From contig DASVWG010000484.1 in NCBI GenBank assembly GCA_036389695.1, positions 1 to 44,887 of the forward strand: DNA of 44,887 nt. The letters run 5' to 3'. The DNA is from JALZHR01 sp036389695. Lineage in GTDB: Bacteria; Acidobacteriota; Blastocatellia; Pyrinomonadales; Pyrinomonadaceae. A program made the translations under genes and the position numbers. Below the pieces are notes generated by a model. That model had not been told where the DNA came from and did no database searches. It was given only the letters and a program-made list of their open reading frames with translations. This document shows positions 40,286 to 44,887 of this stretch, piece after piece (position 1 is the first letter of the stretch; the number at the start of each line of letters is the position of its first letter).

Positions 40286-41803
40286 ATGAAAATTTTTGCA
40301 CAAAATAAATTCAGATTTTTATATCTCGCGGCGCTGGTCGTCGCGCTGACTTTTGCTTCAGTTTCGGCGCAGGTCGCCGGACAAACGGACGAAAACGCCC
40401 TGCGTCAAAAGCTGCAAATAAAGCTCGACGAATGGCACAAAAACGCGAAATTCGCGGGCGCGACCGTCGGCGTTGTTTTAGCGGACGGCAGAAGTTTCGG
40501 CTTGGCGACGGGCTTTTCCGATTTGCAGGCGAAAACGCCGATGAAGCCGTCGGATTTGATGCTGGCGGGCAGCGTCGGCAAAACTTACGCGGCGGCGGTC
40601 GCTTTGCAATTGGTTAATGAAGGGAAAATTAATCTCGACGAAAAAGTAGAAAAATATCTCGGCAGTGAAAAATGGTTTTCGCGGCTGCCGAATGCGCGGG
40701 AGATTACCGTCCGCCAGTTGATGAATCACACGAGCGGCTTGGTGCGCTACGAATTCAAGGAACAGTTTACGAAAGATTTGACGGCGAATCCCGATAAAGT
40801 TTGGAAACCGGAAGATCTTTTATCGTATCTTTTCGACGAAAAAGCCGCGTTTGAAGCCGGAAAAGACTGGGATTATTCCGACACGAATTACATCGTTCTG
40901 GGAATGATTATCGAAAAGGTCACGGGCAAAAAATATTATGAAGAAGCCGGAAACCGGATTTTGAAGCCTCTGAATTTCAAAAACACTTTTGCGCAGGACA
41001 GCCGCGTGATTAAAGGCTTGATTCAAGGCTACGCGGGCGAAAACAATCCTTTCGGCGGCACGGACGCGATGATTCAGAACGGGAAATTCGCCATCAACCC
41101 GCAGTTTGAATGGACGGGCGGCGGAATGGTTTCCAACAGCGAAGACCTCGCGCGCTGGGCGAAAACGATGTATGAAGGCAAAGCTTTCGACGCCAAATTT
41201 TTGCCGCAGATGTTCGCAGGCGTTTCCGCGCCGATGCTCGGGCGCGAAACGAAATACGGTTTGGGCGTGATAATTCGCCCGACGCGCGCCGGTTTGAGTT
41301 ACGGTCACAGCGGATTTTTTCCGGGTTATATGACGGACGTGATGTATTTTCCCGAACACAAAATCGCCGTCGCCGTGCAGGTCAATTCCAGCGTCCCGCA
41401 AAATATCGGCAAGCCTCTGGGCAGAGTTCTGGTCGAAATCTATGAAACGATAACCGGAAAAGAACCGTCGCCCGCAACACAAGCGACGACCACGCCGAAA
41501 GAGAAAAAACAATTTGTCATTGTTCTGCGGCTCAACCCGAAATATCAGGACGAGAAAAACTGGACGGAAGCCGATAATCAGGCGGTCGGCAGGCATTTTG
41601 CCAAATTGCAGCAATTGCAAAAGGACGGCAAATTGATTCTGGCGGGCAGAACTTTAATTAAAGAATCGATGGGCGTCGTGATTCTGGAAGTCGAATCGGA
41701 AGCCGAAGCCCGGCAGATAATGGAAGCGGACGACGCGGTCAAAGCGGGAATTATGTCAGCGGAAGTTTTGCCGTTTCAGACGGCGCTGATAAAAGGGAAT
41801 TAG
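40286..41803 (+). CDS. Exported serine hydrolase (beta-lactamase fold) fused to a YCII-like domain
   Basis: A 505-residue protein with a Sec signal ending SVSAQ. The serine hydrolase has the S-x-x-K motif SVGK (in MLAGSVGKTYAAA), the Y-x-N type motif YSDTNY and the third-box equivalent YGHSGFFPGY. After a Pro/Thr linker (about 395-410) a YCII-like ferredoxin fold follows (FVIVLRLNPKYQDEKNWTEA, HFAKLQQLQKDGKLILAGR, EADDAVKAGIMSAEVLPF). YCII domains are usually separate cytosolic proteins with a His/Asp active site; here the domain is exported and the usual His is present only as GRHF. The fusion suggests a ligand-binding accessory domain. Confidence 0.9.
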   Translation: MKIFAQNKFRFLYLAALVVALTFASVSAQVAGQTDENALRQKLQIKLDEWHKNAKFAGATVGVVLADGRSFGLATGFSDLQAKTPMKPSDLMLAGSVGKTYAAAVALQLVNEGKINLDEKVEKYLGSEKWFSRLPNAREITVRQLMNHTSGLVRYEFKEQFTKDLTANPDKVWKPEDLLSYLFDEKAAFEAGKDWDYSDTNYIVLGMIIEKVTGKKYYEEAGNRILKPLNFKNTFAQDSRVIKGLIQGYAGENNPFGGTDAMIQNGKFAINPQFEWTGGGMVSNSEDLARWAKTMYEGKAFDAKFLPQMFAGVSAPMLGRETKYGLGVIIRPTRAGLSYGHSGFFPGYMTDVMYFPEHKIAVAVQVNSSVPQNIGKPLGRVLVEIYETITGKEPSPATQATTTPKEKKQFVIVLRLNPKYQDEKNWTEADNQAVGRHFAKLQQLQKDGKLILAGRTLIKESMGVVILEVESEAEARQIMEADDAVKAGIMSAEVLPFQTALIKGN

Positions 41804-41820
41804 AAACCGTTTCAAAATCA

Positions 41821-41910
41821 CTTCGCGTCCTTTGCGAAAACCTTTGCGTCCTTTGCGGTAAAGGATTTCTTAACCGCAAAGAGCGCAAAGTTCACGCAAA
41901 GGACGCGAAG
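41821..41910. repeat. Long inverted repeat with CGCAAAGGACGCG arms, second copy
   Basis: The left arm 41821-41859 starts CTTCGCGTCCTTTGCG; the right arm 41873-41910 ends CGCAAAGGACGCGAAG. The loop is 13 nt. It belongs to the family at 38359-38454. Confidence 0.88.
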
Positions 41911-41949
41911 ACGATATTCGGTAATAAGTTTTAGAAAAGGAGTAAGACA

Positions 41950-43446
41950 ATGAAAAAATTATATCTCGGACTGATTTTAACTTTCTTTTGTGTTCAATCA
42001 ATCTTTGCTCAAAACATAACGAAACAATCTTATGAAAAAGCGCGCGAGGTTTTGGATAAAGCGGTCGCGGCTTACGGCGGACTGGAAAATCTGCGTTCGA
42101 TTCAGAATTTTTCGCTGAAAGCGGTCGGCGATACGGTTCAGCGCAATCAGAGCCGGCGCACGTTTTACGCCGAGCGGACGCCTTATCAAATCAACGTTAT
42201 CGTCGATATGAAGGGAAACCGTTTTATGCAGGTCGCGCAGGGCGGTTATCCCGGCGGGTTTAAATATCATAGCGGGCTTGCCGTTGATAAAACCGATGGT
42301 GTAAGCTTCGATTTTGTACGGAATACTTCGACCGCGAGACCGAATATTCCGCCCGCCGCAATTCGTTTTCGGATGCGCTGGCTGCCGCAGTATTGGGTTT
42401 TAAACGCCGTCGAGCGCGCTTCGCGTCTGCGTTATCTGGGCAGAGTTGAATTTGACAAGCGAATGCACAATGCCGTCAGTTATGCGAATGAAGACGGCGC
42501 GGAAAACACTCTGTATTTCGACGAAAAAACGAATCTGCTCTCGAAATTTGAAGGCATGGGCACGGACGTTTTCTTCGGTGACGTTGTTTTTGAAATGATT
42601 TACACGGGCTATCGAAACGAAAACGGTCATCAGGTTCCGACGGGAAGAATCACCAAAACGGGCGATGAATTAACCGAAGAACTTCGTTTTGAACAAATCG
42701 CTTTCAACACAACTTTGAGCGACGATAAATTCAAAGCGCCGAACGGAATGAAAGCCGTCGCTTTAGCGCCGCCGCCTCAGCCGCTCAATAAGCTCACGGA
42801 AAACGTTTATACGGTGAACGCGGGCGGCTACAATGTTTTGTTTGTCGCTTTTAAGGATTATATTTTCGTGATGGAAGCGCCGGGCAACGACAATGTTTCG
42901 CGCTCGGCTATCGAGCAAATCAAAAAAACTTTTCCCGACAAACCGATTCGCTACATCGCCGTGACGCATCATCACGACGACCACGCGGGCGGACTCAGAA
43001 CTTACATCGCCGAAGGCGCGACGCTGATTGCCGCGCCGGGCGAAAAAAGCTTTTTTGAACGAATCGCGAAAAGCAAATTTACGATTGACCCCGACACTCT
43101 GACCAGAAATCCGCAGCCTTTGAAAATCGAAACCATCGCGGGCGGCAAGCGGGTTTTGACCGACGGCACGACGACCGTCGAAATTTACGACATCGGCTCC
43201 GGTCCGCACACGGACGAAATGCTCGTCGCTTACCTGCCGAACGAGAAGATTTTGTTTCAAGGCGATTTGCTGAATCGACCGTCAAACGGCGATTACCCGA
43301 TTGCCAACGACACGACCGTTCATTTCGCCAAATGGCTTGAGTCGAAAAAACTGGCGGTCGATAAAATCGTCGCGGTTCACGGCACGGTTTCGACAATGGA
43401 CGAACTGCGAACGGCGGTTGCGGAAAAAGAAAAAACGCAGAAATAA
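41950..43446 (+). CDS. Exported metallo-beta-lactamase-fold hydrolase
   Basis: A 498-residue protein after AAAAGGAG, with a Sec signal ending SIFAQ. The N-terminal half (about 25-270) is a LolA/outer-membrane-lipoprotein-sorting-like beta region (SIQNFSLKAVGDTV, KTNLLSKFEGMGTDVFFGDV). The C-terminal half is a metallo-beta-lactamase fold: H340-H-H342-D-D344-H345 (THHHDDHAGG), a His in SGPHTDEMLV, the Asp of LFQGDLLN and a final His in VAVHGTVS. The two-metal site looks complete. Quinoprotein relay proteins of the SoxH type have a similar fold, but the substrate here is unknown. It ends the exported-hydrolase block. Confidence 0.92.
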   Translation: MKKLYLGLILTFFCVQSIFAQNITKQSYEKAREVLDKAVAAYGGLENLRSIQNFSLKAVGDTVQRNQSRRTFYAERTPYQINVIVDMKGNRFMQVAQGGYPGGFKYHSGLAVDKTDGVSFDFVRNTSTARPNIPPAAIRFRMRWLPQYWVLNAVERASRLRYLGRVEFDKRMHNAVSYANEDGAENTLYFDEKTNLLSKFEGMGTDVFFGDVVFEMIYTGYRNENGHQVPTGRITKTGDELTEELRFEQIAFNTTLSDDKFKAPNGMKAVALAPPPQPLNKLTENVYTVNAGGYNVLFVAFKDYIFVMEAPGNDNVSRSAIEQIKKTFPDKPIRYIAVTHHHDDHAGGLRTYIAEGATLIAAPGEKSFFERIAKSKFTIDPDTLTRNPQPLKIETIAGGKRVLTDGTTTVEIYDIGSGPHTDEMLVAYLPNEKILFQGDLLNRPSNGDYPIANDTTVHFAKWLESKKLAVDKIVAVHGTVSTMDELRTAVAEKEKTQK

Positions 43447-43454
43447 AGAACAAA

Positions 43455-43572
43455 GGCAGAAACGCTGGTAGTGATGGAGCGTGTCTCAACATTAGATATC
43501 GGGCACATGAATTTCAATCAATGCGCCTCACGGTTAATGTTGAACACGCTCCATTACTGTCGTGTTTCCGCC
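43455..43572. repeat. Long palindromic element, copy C (mixed arms)
   Basis: The left arm 43455-43484 equals the inverted right arm of copy B. The right arm 43544-43572 resembles copy A. Both end ATGGAGCGTGT when read inward. An inner perfect stem TCAACATTA/TAATGTTGA extends the hairpin. It sits between the convergent hydrolase and dps genes and may terminate both. Confidence 0.9.
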
Positions 43573-43589
43573 TTGTAATTTGCGAAAAA

Positions 43590-44072
43590 TTAAGCCTGTA
43601 TGTGCGCCTCGACAAACCACAGAAGCTTATCTATCTCGCGCGAGACTTCCGTAAAAAGGTCTGCCGTGTCGGCGTCGCCCAAATCGGTCGTTTCGTCGAT
43701 GTTGCGGCGCACGACGTTGCCGAAATCAGCGAGCGCCGTTGAAAGCGCGTCGACATGTGCCGTGCCGTCCGTAATTTCCAGCGGATATTCGCTCAGAGAA
43801 GAATTCTGCGCGGCGACGCGAACCGTTCCGAGCGCCGTTCCGCCGAGCGCCGTCGCGCGTTCGGCAATCAAATCCATATGACCTTCGACCGCCGTCGCTA
43901 CCTGGTCGAAAAGCTCGTGCAGTTGAAAGAAATGTATTCCTTTGACGTTCCAGTGCGCTTGTTTCGCCTGCGATTTCAAATCGCTGGCGTCGGCTAAACG
44001 CGCGTTTAAAATACCGATAACTTTTTCGCGTGTTTCCTGCGATAATCCATTTTTCGTTTTATGTAATTCCAT
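43590..44072 (-). CDS. dps: Dps DNA-protection ferritin
   Basis: A 160-residue cytoplasmic protein of standard Dps length. The first ferroxidase helix has AHWNVKGIHFFQLHELFDQV with the paired His and Asp ligands, followed by the second-subunit ligands in EGHMDLIAERATALGG. Twelve subunits form a shell that oxidises Fe(II) with H2O2 and protects DNA. The start codon follows GGAGGAAT. A perfect 15-bp TTAGAAT-T-ATTCTAA palindrome lies 13 bp upstream, matching the plan of PerR/Fur-type boxes, so control by peroxide or iron is likely. It diverges from mscS. Confidence 0.96.
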   Translation of the reverse strand: MELHKTKNGLSQETREKVIGILNARLADASDLKSQAKQAHWNVKGIHFFQLHELFDQVATAVEGHMDLIAERATALGGTALGTVRVAAQNSSLSEYPLEITDGTAHVDALSTALADFGNVVRRNIDETTDLGDADTADLFTEVSREIDKLLWFVEAHIQA

Positions 44073-44084
44073 AATTCCTCCGAT

Positions 44085-44099
44085 TTAGAATTATTCTAA
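44085..44099. promoter_or_regulatory. PerR/Fur-type box upstream of dps
   Basis: TTAGAATTATTCTAA is a perfect 7-1-7 palindrome. The PerR consensus is TTATAATNATTATAA, so it differs only by one symmetric pair (T to G, A to C). The position, directly before the dps ribosome site, fits repression by a Fur-family metalloregulator. A second partial ATTCTAA-like half follows at 44094-44106. Confidence 0.7.
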
Positions 44100-44189
44100 T
44101 TCTAAAATTCTTGAATGTCAAAGCGAGCGGATAAAGTTTCCAACCTTTCGCCAAAATTGTGCATATATCTAAGTTTATAGATTTTTATT

Positions 44190-44887
44190 ATGTTAATGCA
44201 AAACTCAAATACATCAAGAATTATCGAGAATGCGTGGACTATCAAGGACGTCACGTATGCTTCAATCAACAACATCATCGCTTCCGTTTTCGAGCGTTTA
44301 CCTTACATTCTGGCGGGATTTCTGGTGCTGGCAATCTTTTATGTGCTTGCCAGAATCGTCAAATTAATTTTCTGGTCGGCGTCGGGCAGAACGAAGCTGG
44401 ACAATCGCCTGCGGATTCTGTTCAGCCGTCTGCTTGTCGTTTTTATTATTGTGCTCGGCATTTTTACGGCTTTGACGGTCGTCGTGCCGACGTTCGGCTT
44501 CGGCGATATGATAACGGGCTTGGGCTTTACGTCGTTCGTTATCGGTTTTGCGACGAAAGATATTTTGAACAATCTTTTGTCGGGCGTTTTGATTTTGTGG
44601 CAGCAGCCGTTTCGCATCGGCGATTATCTTTTCGTCGGCAATAATCAGGGCAAAGTCGAATACATCGGCGTCCGCGCCACACAGCTCAGAAAAGACGACG
44701 GCGAGATGATTTTGATTCCGAACGGCGATATGTATTCCAACGCGCTGACGATTCGCGGCGCGGGCGCTAACCGAAGGATGAATCTGAAAATCAGCGTCGG
44801 CTACGAATCCGACATCGAACAGGTGAGAAGAACCATCAAAAATGCGCTGCAAGATGTCAGCGGCGTCGTCGAAGAACCGAGACCGAA
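44190..44887 (+). CDS. MscS-type mechanosensitive channel (C-terminus beyond window)
   Basis: The frame is open from ATG 44190 (or 44196) to the window end, about 232 residues. Three hydrophobic helices appear (about 37-58, 73-95 and 100-130). The third, FGFGDMITGLGFTSFVIGFA with KDILNNLLSGVLIL, is the pore helix TM3 of MscS. The beta domain follows: FRIGDYLFVGNNQGKVEYIG, MILIPNGDMYSNALT. MscS channels release solutes upon hypo-osmotic shock. No clear Shine-Dalgarno supports one start over the other. A plus-strand ORF at 44159-44644 in another frame is a shadow. Confidence 0.92.
   Translation, partial: MLMQNSNTSRIIENAWTIKDVTYASINNIIASVFERLPYILAGFLVLAIFYVLARIVKLIFWSASGRTKLDNRLRILFSRLLVVFIIVLGIFTALTVVVPTFGFGDMITGLGFTSFVIGFATKDILNNLLSGVLILWQQPFRIGDYLFVGNNQGKVEYIGVRATQLRKDDGEMILIPNGDMYSNALTIRGAGANRRMNLKISVGYESDIEQVRRTIKNALQDVSGVVEEPRP

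Noticed and set aside
44159..44644. Plus-strand ORF (161 codons) near the right edge
   Set aside because: It overlaps mscS in another frame and its product is Arg/Phe-rich without structure; it is a shadow.

Overview
The window looks like a chromosomal segment of an Acidobacteriota bacterium, most likely class Blastocatellia (Pyrinomonadaceae-like). That placement is an inference. It rests on moderately GC-rich coding DNA, many Sec-exported peptidases and serine hydrolases with C-terminal TPRs, LytS/LytTR signalling, a reaction-centre-type small cytochrome c, XisH/XisI, and many heptanucleotide and palindromic repeats. There is no rRNA, CRISPR array, phage or insertion sequence.

Layout. 1-5.4 kb: a truncated MFS transporter diverges from a row formed by an M61 peptidase, XisH, XisI, a beta-propeller lipoprotein and a DinB-fold protein. 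5.4-5.73 kb: a tRNA-Ile(CAU) gene split in its anticodon loop by a 247-nt group I intron, with its own promoter and terminator. 5.8-13.3 kb: a large palindrome, a structured leader with a papain-like peptidase, a PAS-GAF hybrid histidine kinase, an EEP phosphoesterase coupled to a nucleotidyltransferase, two secreted Cys-rich proteins, YchF and a small lipoprotein. 13.3-17.9 kb: two multi-spanning membrane proteins (the second Agl23-like) and MgtC, with heptamer repeats between and inside them. 18.1-21.3 kb: a minus-strand run of HerA, an AT-rich nucleoside-deoxyribosyltransferase/TIR-like protein and a DUF433/DUF5615 toxin-antitoxin pair, which could be a defence cassette. 22.4-25.6 kb: a LytS/LytTR two-component system and a YncE-like propeller protein, both preceded by 21-bp-spaced direct repeats that fit the LytTR operator rule. 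25.8-43.4 kb: a plus-strand block of exported proteins (M28, NTF2-like, cytochrome c, serine hydrolases, FGE-like, amidohydrolases, alpha/beta hydrolase, S41, metallo-beta-lactamase fold). It contains one gene lacking its C-terminal half and one interrupted by an in-frame amber codon. 43.6-44.9 kb: dps with a perfect PerR/Fur-type palindrome, divergent from a partial mscS.

The most notable observations are these. The tRNA-Ile(CAU) intron has a P3 helix that repeats the sequence of the tRNA anticodon stem, so the strands could exchange. Matched LytTR operators precede the lytSR operon and its neighbour. A family of long palindromes keeps its outer arms but has different self-complementary cores. 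Heptamer arrays often occur as 35-bp blocks; two supply Shine-Dalgarno sequences and others lie inside coding sequence. The HerA/NDT-like/TA gene run is a candidate defence locus.
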